A stretch of DNA of 64,000 nt from Sipunculus nudus (taxonomy: Eukaryota; Annelida; Sipuncula; Golfingiida; Sipunculidae): positions 14,215,501 through 14,279,500 of the forward strand of contig CM049308.1 of assembly GCA_026874595.1 (NCBI GenBank), in the 5' to 3' direction. Below are positions 26,263 through 39,671 of this stretch, one piece after another (position 1 is the first letter of the stretch; every line of letters begins with the position of its first letter). Made by a program: the position numbers and the translations under genes. The notes beneath the pieces were generated by a model. That model was not told the origin of the DNA, made no database searches, and saw nothing but the letters and a program-made list of their open reading frames with translations.

Positions 26263-27850
26263 GGGGGTGGGGGGGGTGGAGAGGGGGGAATAAGTTTTTA
26301 TAAGCCTTTAAATAGAGGTATATCTAACTTGTCATTAACAGGGCCTACAGGCCTAATGTGAATCTGTGCATCAAGATATACATCAGGTATAATGCTTCCA
26401 TGATAACTTCCTTGATCATTATTTTTCAAGCACATGTGTGACAGATATGAATATGTACAAGGCAAGTACTTAACACTCTGAACCTGAATATAAGCACAAA
26501 TTACACAAATGTCACTCCTGAAATACTGGCATTACTGTACACAACACAAAAACAATTCTAGGTGGCACCACAAGTCTTGTATACAACAAAACATTCCGAG
26601 ATGTATGGACATGCACATTTTCAGGCTGATTTGTCCAATCACTCCTAAGAGATAAGCAAGGACATACACTGTGTAAAAATTATTGTAGGTGGTGCCACGA
26701 GTCTTGTACACATGGAAGCCAATTGATATGTATAGATATGCACAATTTCAGGCTGATATATCAAATTGCTCTTGAAAAATAAGCAGGGACATACAGTGAA
26801 ATAGTCACTGTAGGTGGCAACACAAGTCTTGTGTACAAGAAAGCAATAAGAGATTCAATGACAGGGCAAAATTTCAGGTTAATATATCAAACTTCTCTTG
26901 AGTCAGGTGCACAGGGCTGACCAAGCTCAGCTGAGGAACTCAACTGCCCTAAGTCAAGCGAAACAAACTGGCAGGTGCAGCTACTGCACTGAATGAACTC
27001 TTGTACTGTACCTGGCTACACCGAGTGAACTCTTGACCTGTTGCAAAATCTGCTACAGTTGGCTTTCTGCCAAAGCTTCAATAGATCCAGACTGAAACTT
27101 GGCCTGTTGCAAAGTGTGTAATAGTTGGCAGTCTGCCAAGCTATTTATACACAGACAAAATATTTGCATGTTGCCAAATCTGTTTAAACACACTGAAGGA
27201 GTTGGCTACAATGTTTTTTTTAAAGCTGCATATCCATAAGATTTTTTGAATCAAAATGTTTGGAATAATAAAAGAAGCCTATTGAAACCAAAATCGGAAT
27301 GCAGATATATTTTATTCATGGATTTATCTTACACATGAGCTGGATATGGACACCAATTAATTCTGTTGCCTGTTCTGATCTGCACAGATCTGCTTACATA
27401 CTCAAAGAGCTCAGTTTGTTTATACAAACAAGGCCTACAGGCCTAATGCATACCTGTGCAAGGGATATACATTAGGTAAAATGCTTCCATGATAACATGC
27501 TTGACCAATATTTGAAAAGTAATTGATTAATTTTCAATTACATGTGTGACATTCACATGTACAATGAAATGAAGTACTAAACATTTTAAACTAAAGTTCA
27601 AGCACCAATCACAAAAAAGTCACTCCTGAAATACTGGCATGGATTTACATAAAAGAAAAATGATTAAAAAAGCCACCACCAGTCTTGTGTATGAAAAGTC
27701 ATCGAAGATGTATGGACATGTAAAATTTCCGGCAGATACTTCAAACCACTATATACACAGATGTATGAAACCATAAACAATTGTAGGTGGCACCACAAGT
27801 CTTGTATATGACAAAGCTATCTTTTGTATCAATATGCACACGATAATTCT
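26263..27850. repeat. Tandem 125-bp units in two related blocks
   Basis: GTAGGTGGCACCACAAGTCTTG (or close) recurs near 26560, 26686, 26810 and again 27667 and 27784. Each block begins with GGCCTACAGGCCTAATG (26341 and 27428), a palindrome-like start similar in style to the hairpin-end family, followed by ATAATGCTTCCATGATAAC-type sequence. Between the blocks, 26890-27420, there are CAGCTGAGGAACTCAACTGC and related words but no gene. Confidence 0.65.
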
Positions 27851-28030
27851 GGCATCAACCAGGCTCTGTGTACCACTCCTGCTGGTCCTGTGTGTAGGTC
27901 ATCCCTATTGCTGGGTCATAACACAGAGGGACCCTCAAAAGGTGCACTTGTTTGTGAGTGAAACAAGACTGTTGGGCACAGTCTTTCCATTAGGCCCGCA
28001 GAGCACTCGCCCTGTGTGGGGGCTGACAGT
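27851..28030 (-). mobile_element. Possible SINE body fragment
   Basis: On the minus strand, GAGGGTCCCTCTGTGTTATGACC followed by CCTACACACAGGACC aligns by eye with the body of the SINE at 19951-20195 over about 80 bp. No tRNA head could be seen, so this may be a headless copy or a different family sharing a central domain. Confidence 0.35.
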
Positions 28031-29338
28031 AAAAAATCTCTAAATATCTCATGTTATCTAACTGATTCTATTTTAACTGAAACAAAATTAAAGTATATAT
28101 AAAATTAATTAAAAAATGATTTTACGAACAGCTGGCATGGACCATCTATGATTGATAATTATCTACATTTAAAGTCTACACATAAAATGTTACATTTTAA
28201 AGACAAATCATCAGAGGTGCACTAAGAGACAAATTTTTAAACCAGAAAGAATCCAACAACCATAACATGCATGTAATTTATAAACAAACAACAATATTTA
28301 AAAAATATCCTCATTAAACCAGCCAGTTATCTAAAAGGTTGTAGACAACAGTAAAATGCAAAATAAAATGAGTGTAGTACTGTGTACTGGGCACTATCTG
28401 AAAGGGGAGCCTTGTAAATCTTCTAAATGAATTGCCCTTGACCCAAGATCTCAGCAAACTTACATCACTGAAAGTTACAAAACACACTAAACCATCACTA
28501 CTTATTTCATAAAGTGTAAATGTTCACTATGAATATATATAAGGATAACAGGGTTCATGCATTTTCCCTTCTTAACACATAATCTGCTCTTCCAAGCATA
28601 TTTTTCTGAATAAGAGAAGTATTCTGAGTTAAGATATTTACCTGAGCTGCAAAACAACTGAGGTGTGAAACCCTTGTTAACTTAACTCGAATTGGATTTC
28701 AAAAGAATAAATATGATTACCAATGAGTCAAACAGGATAATCAATATGATGGTTGATGGTTCTGATAAGAATGAAGGGAAGAAAGATATATGGTTCTGAT
28801 AAGAATGAAGGGAAGAAAGATATACAAACTTTATTAAATAGTAAAACAGACAGAACAAGCCTTCCGATCTTATGTGATCTGTGTATTTATCTTAAAGAAA
28901 AGTAAATTCAAAATGAAGATTGCAAGAGTTTATCAAAGAATTATTTTGTGCAGATGAAATAACTAGCCTTTTTCTGAGTTCCATGAGCACACTACACTAG
29001 CAAAGGACAACTTTTCTATGATACATTTTACATATTCCCACTGTAAAAAGACTGACATTTAATCAATTACTGATCACCAAAAATAAGCTAATACTTAACG
29101 TTAACATCTTAACGTATTTATTTGTATCTCTCTACTCTCTCAGAATGGGCCAAGGAAACTGACTTGATTAAATACTGAAGTGAAGAGAATACTTTACCAA
29201 TCACCAACTGGTCCAGACCAAAACCTGATTCAGATTCAGGTCACACCAAATCGGGATTTGGTCTGAACTAATTTCTGATAGATCCAGACCAGAACTTGAT
29301 TCAGTTCAGCCTATATCAAAATTCTTAATTAATAACAT
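28031..29338. other. AT-rich intronic/intergenic DNA with a 34-bp duplication
   Basis: No coding signal. GGTTCTGATAAGAATGAAGG is tandemly duplicated (28757 and 28791, 34-bp unit). A CCAGACC/CTGATTCAG-rich stretch at 29205-29310 resembles one at 38995-39130. Confidence 0.4.
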
Positions 29339-30646
29339 AACAAGTGACCCAGGGATCATGATGCTCACCTGAATACACATCAACAAAAGGATTTTTTATC
29401 ATCTGAATGCCAAATTTTGTAGATCATATCCCCATTCACCTAAAGCAAAGCTCAGAGGATATGGGTAAGAGAGACCTAATTTCGGGTTCCCAAGGATATT
29501 TTTCATGAACCTTCCTGGATGACAAGTTAGAGGATTCTAGGTACAATTCTAGGACCATCTTTGAGGGTCTTAAAAATAAAAATAAAAATTTAAAGAAAAT
29601 GCATAAAAATTTGAAAAAAAAACAAAGTGGCACCACCAGTCTGCAGGAACTGATAAAACACTCCATGATGAATGTGCATGCAATGAATAATGGTGATGAA
29701 CGCATTAGTTGTTCAGAAACTAAAGGTTTTGTATCAAATTTTTAAGCCCCATAGTTCCATTATGGGTAACAGCGAACTAATATCAGGTTTTCAAGGAGAT
29801 TTTTCAAGGACCTGTCTCCATGTCAAGTTAGAAGATTCCAGGTCCAAGGTTATGAACTGATCTTAGATTTTATTCTGGCTGGTTTGACCTTGAGGATCCA
29901 GATCAAGGTCACCAGGTTTTCAGTTCCTCCAGGGACTTGATTAAAACAATTAGTTAAGAGGAAAAAAATATGTGCTACTTCTAAAGTTGTGGGGTTCTAT
30001 TTCAGCCTATTTGAGCTTGATGATGGAGTTCAAGGTCACCAGTTTTCGAGATCCTCAAGGGACTTGATAAAAACAATGAGTGTTTCAAATTTGATAGTAA
30101 AACATGCAATATTTCAAATGTTATGGGATTTACCAAAAAAGATCTAGTTAGGTCTTATTTGACCTTGATGATGAAGGTCAAGGTCACATTTTTTAACATC
30201 TCTGAGATATTGGTAGAGACATTTCAAAAGTTGAATTTCAAGAAAATATGTCAAGGGGTTCAAAAGTTATAATATTCACAGATAATATCAATTCTGGCTG
30301 ATTTGACCATGAAGACCAAGGTCAAGGTCATCAATTGTGAAACATCTCAAAGAAGTTGATCAATACAATTAATGTTTCAATTTGAGGGGAAAATATGCGC
30401 TACTTCAAAAGTAATGGGGTTCACCAAAAAAATCTATTTGGGCCTATTTGACCTTGATGATGAAGGTCAAGGTCACCAGTTCTTGAACTCATCCGAGATT
30501 TTGGTAGAAACAATATTTATTTAAATTTCATGAAAAAAAAGTTATGGCATTCACAAGATATGACACAGACAACAACGCCAACGACAACAGACCAAACACT
30601 ATATGTCTTCCCCCACAGGAGAGGACATAAAAATGCGTAAAAATTG
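29339..30646 (+). mobile_element. Chimeric hairpin-family start with GGTCAAGGTCA-type tandem units
   Basis: Begins ACAAGTGACCCAGGGATCAT with GCTCACCTGA, followed by one 340-bp-type monomer (CACCACCAGTCTGCAGG near 29630). Then come four units of about 145-150 bp containing TTTGACCTTGATGATGAAGG and TCAAGGTCAC. Ends CTTCCCCCACAGGAGAGGAC near 30610 instead of the usual hairpin, so two families are joined. Confidence 0.6.
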
Positions 30647-33261
30647 GAAACAAGGGACCTATGGGTCACGGCGCTCAGCTGATCATGATTGAACTATAAA
30701 TGTATCACCATTGTGATACTATATTTAGTCGACAAACCTTATGAATATCATGGACCTATTAGGCTATTATACAGGAATATAATGTAATATGCAAGTAAAT
30801 CATGTATGAAATTACCTGACTGATGGATTAATATGGAGTAAGTATAGTGGTTTATTTTTTATTTATTTGGGAGCTGTTGAAAATAGCAATATATTTGAGC
30901 AAATATGAATGCAATGACAGTACACTAAGCAGTGGTAGAATGATGATAAGGCTATTTGTTGAAGGATCTTTAGTGTATAGAAGTCCGCAAGATTTCAATT
31001 TGACATATATAATGTTATTATTAACTATGCTGAAGAGTGGATTTATGAATTGTGACTGTATGACATGATATCTCTTAGATCTTGACAAGGTACATTATAT
31101 TGATGCCCACCACATCTACATATTACACAATATTGACATAATTTCTGGCACGTACATAGGCAACAAACAGTTATACAATATATAAAAATATGAATATATC
31201 TGATTCAACTTGTTCTCGTTTACTGAGGCTGACATTGGGATGGGGTTCGGAGAAGGAAACAGTGTGGGCAGCAAGGAGGGTTGGATGTAGAGAGAAAAGG
31301 AGATAGTGAGAGAGGGAGGGAGCATTCAACAGTACTTAAACACCTGGAAGGTTAAAATCTAAAATATTATGAAATGTAGATAAAGTCTGAGAGAAAGAGG
31401 TAATCTAGGCTATGGTTGGTTGATATGATTGAAGAAATTGTTGCAAATAATATTTTAAGATCTGACCTTGCACTTTCATTGGATACCTTTTTGACAGGCT
31501 GTTGACAGTTCAACATTTTACACATTTGTCTAATGAGATCCAATTTATTTAATTTAAACTTTAATTAAACTGTTTTTTCTATTTTATGATATGTATACAG
31601 TTGCTATAAAATCCCCACTCCACAGGCGGAAGGACTTGATGGAGGGGGGGGGGGGGGGTTACGATGGGAGTTACAACACCTCTGTCTCTCTGTATATATT
31701 TTCTTCAAATTATTAAATTTTATGCTATAGCAATAGCACTATTGTTGACAGTGCGATGGAGCAAGGACTTAGTGGGGTGGGGGAAGGGGATGGTGGGAGT
31801 TACAATACCCTTGCATATACGTACAGGATATGAAATTTAATTAATCAGAGCTTACAGGAAAAAAAAGTTTATTCATAATTATTAAATATTTAAAACAGGC
31901 AAGAAAGCTAGAGAAACAAAGCAAATAATTTTAATTCCCATTCTTCTGAGCCAGGAAATTATGAACAATTTTTACATAAATTCCCTTTTTTATAACATCA
32001 TTTTTTTCCAGGTTTGAAAATGTAACTATACATTTAGAGTATAACATATATATGTGAGTATTTCAGTTGATTCACATTTCTTAATTGCATCAACATATAT
32101 ATATCTAATAAATTAGGTTTATAGTACCTGCCAACATAATGGGGTGGAGGGAGGAAGGGAGGCATAGGGGTGAGAGAGAGAGAAAGAGAGAGAGAGAAAG
32201 AGAGCTAGAAAGAGAGAAAGGGAAAGAGAGAGAGGAGAAAGGCTCTCTGGTAATTACTGCCTGACCCAGCCTGACCCAGACACTCACAGAAGCAGTAGGC
32301 AAGGAGTGAAGGTGTTATGTAACAGCCTCAAACACTGTTAACCAATGACTTGATGTAAACATTCAAGACATGGTGCTATAAATATGGGTCACTGTGCTCA
32401 GCTGAAGTTGGCCTTGAAGGTAAAAATCTAAAAAAATAATGGAGATCAAGTCTAAGATGAAAAGGTAATATATGCCATGGCTGGTTGACATGATTGGTTT
32501 GTATTGATGAGTGAGAAATTGTTGCAAATAATATTTTGTGACCAAACTATGCATTTTCTAATGTCAAAATTAAAGCATGTGAGCAGTTTGTGAACATAAG
32601 ATGTATATTATTACCATGATCATTGGCTGGCTTTTTGATAGTTTGTTGACAGTTCAGTAGTTTACACATTTGCTCAATTGGATCTATTTTACATAATATA
32701 TATTATTAAATATATGTATTTTTATTTTATAAAATGTATACAGTTGAAATATAACTGATGTCTCCAGTCCCCAGATGCAAGAACCTGGTGGTGGTGGTTG
32801 GGGGGGGGGGAGGGCTGGAATGATGGGAGTTACAACATCTCTGTATTAACATAGTGTATATACATATAGGATTTCCACTTAATTCAACAATACTTACAGG
32901 ATTAAATAGTCCATTCACAATTACATAATATTTAAAAAAGGACAGACAGACTGTTAGACAAACAAAGCTGATAATATATTTTAATATTTTAAAGTTTTTC
33001 ATCTGCAATATTACACATCTGAATACATAAGTTGCTTTCAAATTTCAGACTTTAATGGCTTAAATCCATACACATACAGCATATGAAAGTTATTTCAACA
33101 GTGCTTAAAGGAAAAATTTCATAATTAGTATATATATTTAATGATAATTGAGAGATGATGGACAGACAAGAGCTGATCACTTTATGTTCCATTCTCCTGG
33201 GGCAAGAATATGTTTCAATATTAGATCTTTATTTTTTCTAATCCAATTATCTTTCAAATTG
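30647..33261 (+). mobile_element. Repeat-derived block with further hairpin-family starts
   Basis: CAAGGGACCTATGGGTCACG at 30651 and ATGGGTCACTGTGCTCAGCTG at 32384 are two family 5' ends. Between and after them lie units with G-runs followed by GATGGGAGTTACAACA (31644, about 31790, 32800) and a GA-rich tract (32176-32240). The second start matches 60917 and probably belongs to one element continuing after the insertion at 33262-35909. Confidence 0.6.
32176..32240. repeat. (GA)n/(GAAA)n purine tract
   Basis: About 65 bases almost entirely G and A with GAGAGAGAGA blocks, a polypurine tract on the plus strand. Confidence 0.9.
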
Positions 33262-35909
33262 AAAACAAGGGACCTATGGGTCACGACGCTCAGCTGTTAT
33301 ATATGATAAAAAAATATTATTTAGAAATGAGGCACATGCTGGTTTTGTGTGGTAATAAATATAAGCTGTATTATGAGTTGTTGTTGTTTAGCTTATGTAT
33401 GATTTTGATAGTACCTTTGGAGACAGGGAAGAGGATTGATTTCATTTATTTTATTAACAAATGGAGTACTACTGTCACACAGATTTTGACTTGGCCATAT
33501 AACTTATAAGCAGAACATATAATATAAGAGTTTAACTATTTATTAAAAAAATTACAAATATTGTCCCAAATATAATTTTTATTAAAAATAATAAGAGAAT
33601 CATATGATTTTTTAAAATGAAATATAATTGATATGATTATTAAAATAATATTAAAGAATATATTCATGAATGCATTCATGAATACATTTTGAAAGTATTT
33701 GCACGAGTATTCATATACTTTCATTTTTACCTGAATTCCCATTCTTTATGCAAGAAATTTTATAATGGAGTACATAATCATATTCGTATTTAAATACAAT
33801 TACAAAGTATTCGCACCATGTCTGGTATTTATTCAGTTTTCACCAAACAATGATGTTGAGAATCCAGAATATACAAAATTCACACATTTAAATAATGATC
33901 ATAAGTACCTGGTTTTATGGCTTTTATTTATATAAAAAAATAACTGTAAAAAATTCATTTTGGACTAATTTCACATCAATGTACACACTAGACACAGTAG
34001 GAATCTAGATTAATATTATCAACTGCATCTTTGTCTATCATTAATTTCCTTCATATAATCCTTAATGATTAGTAATGAATAATATGATTTACTTCTTTAT
34101 CATTAAAAATGAACTGAAAAATGCCATAGGTGACTGCATGGTGTTATTTGGAATATGTGACATTCTACCCATCGATACAAGATTCTAATATCATCAGTAA
34201 CTGCAAGTTAATTTCCTGTTATTATAAACTAACAAATTCCTTTTCTATTTTTCTTTAATTTGTTATTAAAAACCAATAAAAATTTATTAATTTATTGTTT
34301 ATTGTTATGTTGTTGGTTAAAACTACTAGATGAGTTGGGTTGAACACCTGGATCAACTGTGGCTGGCCAACAGCTGCCTGGATTCTCCCCTCAAGCGTGC
34401 ATAATTTGATGAAAGGTCAACAAGGTCAACATACAGGTGACTCAAGAGGGGCTGGAGAGAGCCAAAGTCTGACAGGGTCTCATAAAAAACATTAATATAA
34501 GCTACAATATTTGGCAAATTTCTTTCAGCTTTCTAAACTAAAAAGCTGAAATCCTTATGTGTGCATGATATGAAAATTATATCAACAGTGCTCACAGGAA
34601 ACAAACGTGCCATGGTCACAGTTGGGCAAAATTTAAGGTACTAATTTTATATTTATACTAATAACTTATAAAATTTGAAAAATTCAGAACTAATTTTGGG
34701 TATTCAATTGAATCTTGATTAAATAATGTTACATCCCTGACAAAAAAGATCTCTAGCTTCAGCAATGCCCTTGTTAAGGGAGTAAATATATTTCTTGATT
34801 TTTTACAAAGTGCATTATGTTTGGGCCCATAACTTAAAAAAAATACACAATACTGACATCATTTCTGGCATGTGCATAGTGAATGTATAGAAAAATATGT
34901 ATATTATATATGATCAAAGTCAGATCAGTGGTTTTGATATTAGACAGTCTTAAAGTGTAACATTGGGTTTTTAATGGAAAAATTAAGTTTTTCATTGATA
35001 TCTCGAAGGAATTAAGTCCTAGTGACCAAATTCTTGGCATGGTAGGGGATTTTGGAGAAATCTAACTGTATGCCAAATTTAAGGAACTTAGAGCTGAAGC
35101 TCGGGAGCTGAGCTCTAGCAAACTGCATAACACTAGCAATATGTGACATGGTGCTTGAAAACTTGAATAAAATCTACAGTTTTTGATCAACTGGTTTCAA
35201 ATTTTTAACAGTGTTAATAGTCGGAATGCTAACAAAAACATGCTGTGAAAATTAAATCCACAGCAGTTACAGCAAAAAAACGTGCCATGGTCAAAGTTGG
35301 GCAAAATTAAAGGTACCAATTTTTTATTTTTGCTAATATTTTTAAAAATTTAAAAGATTTTGATCTAATTTTGGGTATACAATTTAATTTTGATTAATAA
35401 AAGTAATATTACTGGAAAAAAAGTGCTTAGCTTTAACAAGTTTTGTGTTAAGTGATAAAATTTCTTTCCTGATTATTTAAAAAATGCATTATCTTTGGGC
35501 CCATAACTTTTTTAAATTAAATAATACAGACCTAATTTCTGGCATGTACATAGGAATTATATAGAGGATTATTTATAGGAAATATGAGGAAAAACAGATG
35601 AGTGGTTTTGATATTAGGCAGTCCTAAAGTGTGAAAATAGGTTTTTAATAAAAAATTGAGGTTTTTCCTTAATTTCTCAAAGGAATGAAGTCGCAAAGAC
35701 CCAGTTTTTGGCTTGGTAGGAGATCTTGGGGACATCTAACATTATGCTGAATTTTGGATTCCTAGGTCTTACGGTTTCAAAACGTGCCACATCTACGTAC
35801 GGACGGACGGACGGACGGACGGACAGACGGACAGACGGACAGACGGACGGACGACGGACAATGGACCACGACTATAGCTCAGATGACTTATAGTCAGCTG
35901 AGCTAAAAA
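33262..35909 (+). mobile_element. Hairpin-end element copy D (2.65 kb), nested
   Basis: Same ends as copy C: AACAAGGGACCTATGGGTCA start, (GGAC)n near 35801-35855, and hairpin 35875-35905. Interior differs from copy C by scattered substitutions and small indels. The flanks are two halves of another family member (32384-33261 and 35910-37840), as shown by the undivided relative at 60917-62737. Confidence 0.8.
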
Positions 35910-37840
35910 TTGTACACATTTGCAATAATAACTAATGTCCCAGTGCACAGGTGACGGTGAGGTGCTAAGGATCAATGACAGCCGGGGGGGGGGGGGGGGG
36001 GGAAGAGATGGGATTAACAACACTTTTGCATAAACATTCAGGGCAAACAAAGCCTGATCTCCAATTCTGCTGAGGCTCGAAAATAATGAACACATGTTTG
36101 TATTAGATCCTCATTTTTTTATTTTAAGTTTAATTTGTATACATTTCCAATATAACATATATTTCTGAATATAAATGTTGATTCATAATTCTCAATTGCA
36201 TCATCATAAATCTCAATCTTGTCATGTAACACCACATCATGCATACAAATGTATATTTATATATTCATGGGGGGGGGGGGGAGGGGGTGTGATATGAGAA
36301 CAATTGTACACCTGTCACATCAGGGGATCTCCCCCAGTGACTGAAACAAATCAGGAACCCTGGCATAGCTGACTTCCAGTGACCTGGAGTGGCCTACCTG
36401 CATCTGGAACAAAGCAAGTGACTACAATAGACCCTCAAGATAAAATTCAATAACTAGCCTAATTTTCAACCTTTTAGTTTCAAATTTCAGATTTTAACAC
36501 ATTAAATACTTATGTTTACATTATGAGAAAAATTAAATCAACAGTACTCACAGGGAAAAAATGTGCCATGGTCAAAGTTGGGTAAAATTTCAGGTACTGA
36601 TTTTATGTTTATACTAATAACTTATAAAATTTACAAAATACAGATCTAATTTTGGGTATACAATTGAATCTTAATTAAACAAAGTTATAAACTTAAAAAA
36701 AAATTCTCTAGCTTCAATAATTTTCATGAAACCTGAGTAAATATTTTTCCTGATTTTTTACAAAGTCAATTTTGTTTGGGCACATAACTTAGAACAATTA
36801 CGCAATACTGACATCATTTCTGGCATGTGCATAGCGAATATATAGAAAAATATGTATATTATATATGATCAAAGTCAGATCAGTGGTTTTGATACTAGGC
36901 AGTCCTGAAGTGTAACAAAGGGTTTTTAATGAAAAAATGAAGTTTTTCATTAATATCTCGAAGGAATTAAGTTCTGGTGACCAAATTCTTGGCATGGTAG
37001 GGGATTTTGGAGACATCTTACTGTATGCCTAATTTAAGGAACTTAGAGCTGAAGCTGGGGAGCTGAGCTCTAGCAAACTGCATAACACTAGGTTGATGTA
37101 AACAATATGTGACATGGTGCTTGAAAACTTGAATAAAATCTACAGTTTTTGATCAACTGGTTTCAAATTTTAAATGTTATCAGTTGAAATGCAAACAAAA
37201 ACATGCTTTGAAAATTAAATCCACAGCAGTTACAGGAAAAAAACGTGCCACGGTCAAAGTTGGGCAAAGTTTAAGGTACCAATTTTTTATTTTTGCTAAT
37301 ATTTAAAAAAATTTAAAAGATTTTGATCAAATTTTGGGTATACAATTTAATATTGATAAATAAAAGTTATATTACTGGAAAAAAAGTGCTTAGCTTTAAC
37401 AAGTTTTGTGTTAAGTGATCAAATTTTTTTCCTGATTATTTACAAAATGCATTATGTTTGGGCCCATAACTTTTTTTAAATTATATAATACAGACCCAAT
37501 TTCTGGCATGTACATAGGAACCATATAGAGGATTATTTATGGTAAATATGAGGAAAAACAGATGAGTGGTTTTGATATTAGGCAGTCCTGAAGTGTGAAA
37601 ATAGGATTTTAATAAAAAATTGAGGTTTTTCCTTAATTTCTCAAAGGAACGAAGTCGCAAAGACCCAGTTTTCGGCTTGGTAGGAGATCTTGGGGACATC
37701 TAACATTATGCTGAATTTTGGATTCCTAGGTCTTACAGTTTCAAAACCTGCCACATCTACGGACGGACAGACAGACGGACGGACGACGGACAATGGACCA
37801 CGACTATAGCTCAGATGACTTATAGTCAGCTGAGCTAAAA
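35910..37840 (+). mobile_element. 3' part of the element interrupted by copy D
   Basis: Begins with GTGCACAGGTGACGG, a G19 tract (35984-36002) and AAAGCCTGATCTCCAATTCTGC, continues with two half-repeats like those in copy C (near 36560 and 37240) and ends with GGACGGACGACGG and the hairpin 37807-37837. Confidence 0.7.
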
Positions 37841-38187
37841 ATCCAGGTGGTGTCACTAGTCTTCAGAAAATGATGAAACATTCCATGATCACTATACATG
37901 CATGGGATCATGGTGATCAATGGATTAGCTGTTCAGTTACTGGACTTTTGTATTAAATTTTTTTCTAATTATTCTGAGGGGTACTTCTGAACCCCATAGC
38001 TCCAAGGATATAGGTAACACAGACCTTATTTCAAGTTTCAAAGGAGATTTTTCATGTATCTCCCTGCTTGTTAGAAGATTTTGTCCAGCGGTTATGATTT
38101 GTGCCTTGTAAGCAGACGGATGGACAGACTATGGACAAAGAGTGATGGCTATAGCTCAAGTGACTTTCAGTCAGCTGAGCTAACAAA
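37841..38187 (+). mobile_element. Single-monomer 3' end of a hairpin-end element
   Basis: One 340-bp-type monomer (CCAGGTGGTGTCACTAGTCT) leads to GGACAAAGAGTGATGG and hairpin 38152-38182. It abuts the end of the previous element without a gap and has no 5' terminus of its own. Confidence 0.7.
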
Positions 38188-39671
38188 TTCATTTCATTCA
38201 ATCAATTCAAAATTTTGCCCCCCCCCCCCCACCCCCACCCCTGACCGATCCCATTACTGTATATTATGAAACCTTATGTCCTCATCTCGACAATGTTATT
38301 TTACTTTTTGTTTTAGAAATTTTCTTAATAATTTTACTCATTTTGCATATGTAGGTATTACTAGGTAATGTTGCAATGGAGTACATCAACATCTATCTTT
38401 TCATTATTAATTATGGTAAACACACTCTTGCATCTCAGGGCCATTTTGTGATCATTAGTGAAACACATAACACTTGAATACAGCATTAACACTGGATAAT
38501 TCTTTTGTTTATTCTTATTCATTCGAGTGGATTGCTAACCAGAATACAAAAGTTTCACTTTGCTGAGCTAAAATATGATTAAGCTAATTTTTAATCAAAA
38601 AGATAGACATTATTGTATCACAAACATTACCATAAATTTAATAGTTTTCAATAGAATTTTGTTAATAATGGTTCTTAACTGTTCAACCTGAATAAATGTA
38701 ATTCTGATATCTCTTTACATGTATATGCATATACCGGTATATCCAGGCCAAAAATATTTCATTAATCAACTTCAACAGATTTTCATTTAGATAAAGATTT
38801 TGTAGTGACATGAAAGCCAATATTAAGTATTCTTGTATTCAATAAATCAATTCTTCTTTCAAGGTATCTGTCCTACTAACTGTACATATAACAGGTTCTA
38901 TGTTTTATAGTATTCTTCACCCAGATGAAACTTTCCTTAATTTAATCATAATTATGTGTTAAGGCATTGCTCAGTAATTTGTCTACTTGCAGCCTGAATC
39001 GGGATTTGGGCTCTAGCAAAACCCAGTTAAGACTAGGATTTAGTCTGGACAAATTGTGAATTGGTCCAAACCATAAACAAAAGCCTACTGAGGGTGGGGT
39101 TAAGGCTGGAATGAATTCTGATTGGGAACTGGTCTAAACCAACAGACATACACGTTTTAATGAGGAGTCTGTAAGAGTGTCCATGCAAGTACATATCAAA
39201 TACTAAAATATATTCAAGTATGGCCCTTCAAAATCTGTTATACTGACTGTAAAAGAGACGATATGATGGTTAAGGGAGTTACAATGCATAAAAAAATCAA
39301 TACATTGCATTGAATTGCAAGCCCTCAATTAAATTGCCACTGATTATTAACTGCTGAATTGATTTGTTTTATAATTTGTTTTGCATGTACCATCTTGGAG
39401 TGCTCTGTTAGCTCTCAAATTTGATAGAGCAGTTTGCAATGTCAAAGCTCTTCATCCCATATGTGCCCCAAATCTTCTTAAAACGTTCACTGGTAGACCA
39501 CTCTCCTTACATGGAAAGATATATGGCAGCAACAAACAGATTGATAGCTACATTTTTCTTTTATTTGCAGAAATTTACTTAAGTCCATTTTGTAAAATGT
39601 TGCTTTACTTTTTTTTAAAGTGTGAAATATACTACTTAAGTAAGAATTGAATGGTAAATTGAATCAAAGGT
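38188..39671. other. Non-repetitive-looking DNA without recognised exon
   Basis: Contains a C13 tract (38218-38230) and a CTGGACAAATTGTG / GGTCCAAACC segment related to 29205-29310. No C2-domain exon or other conserved coding sequence was found on either strand. Confidence 0.4.

Noticed and set aside
33276-33509. 77-codon frame starting at the 5' end of the 2.6-kb elements, also present at 39687-39920 and, frameshifted, near 23040
   Set aside because: The few differences between copies are mostly amino-acid-changing, one copy has an indel, and the frame contains the conserved DNA terminus. Similarity reflects recent copying, not coding constraint.
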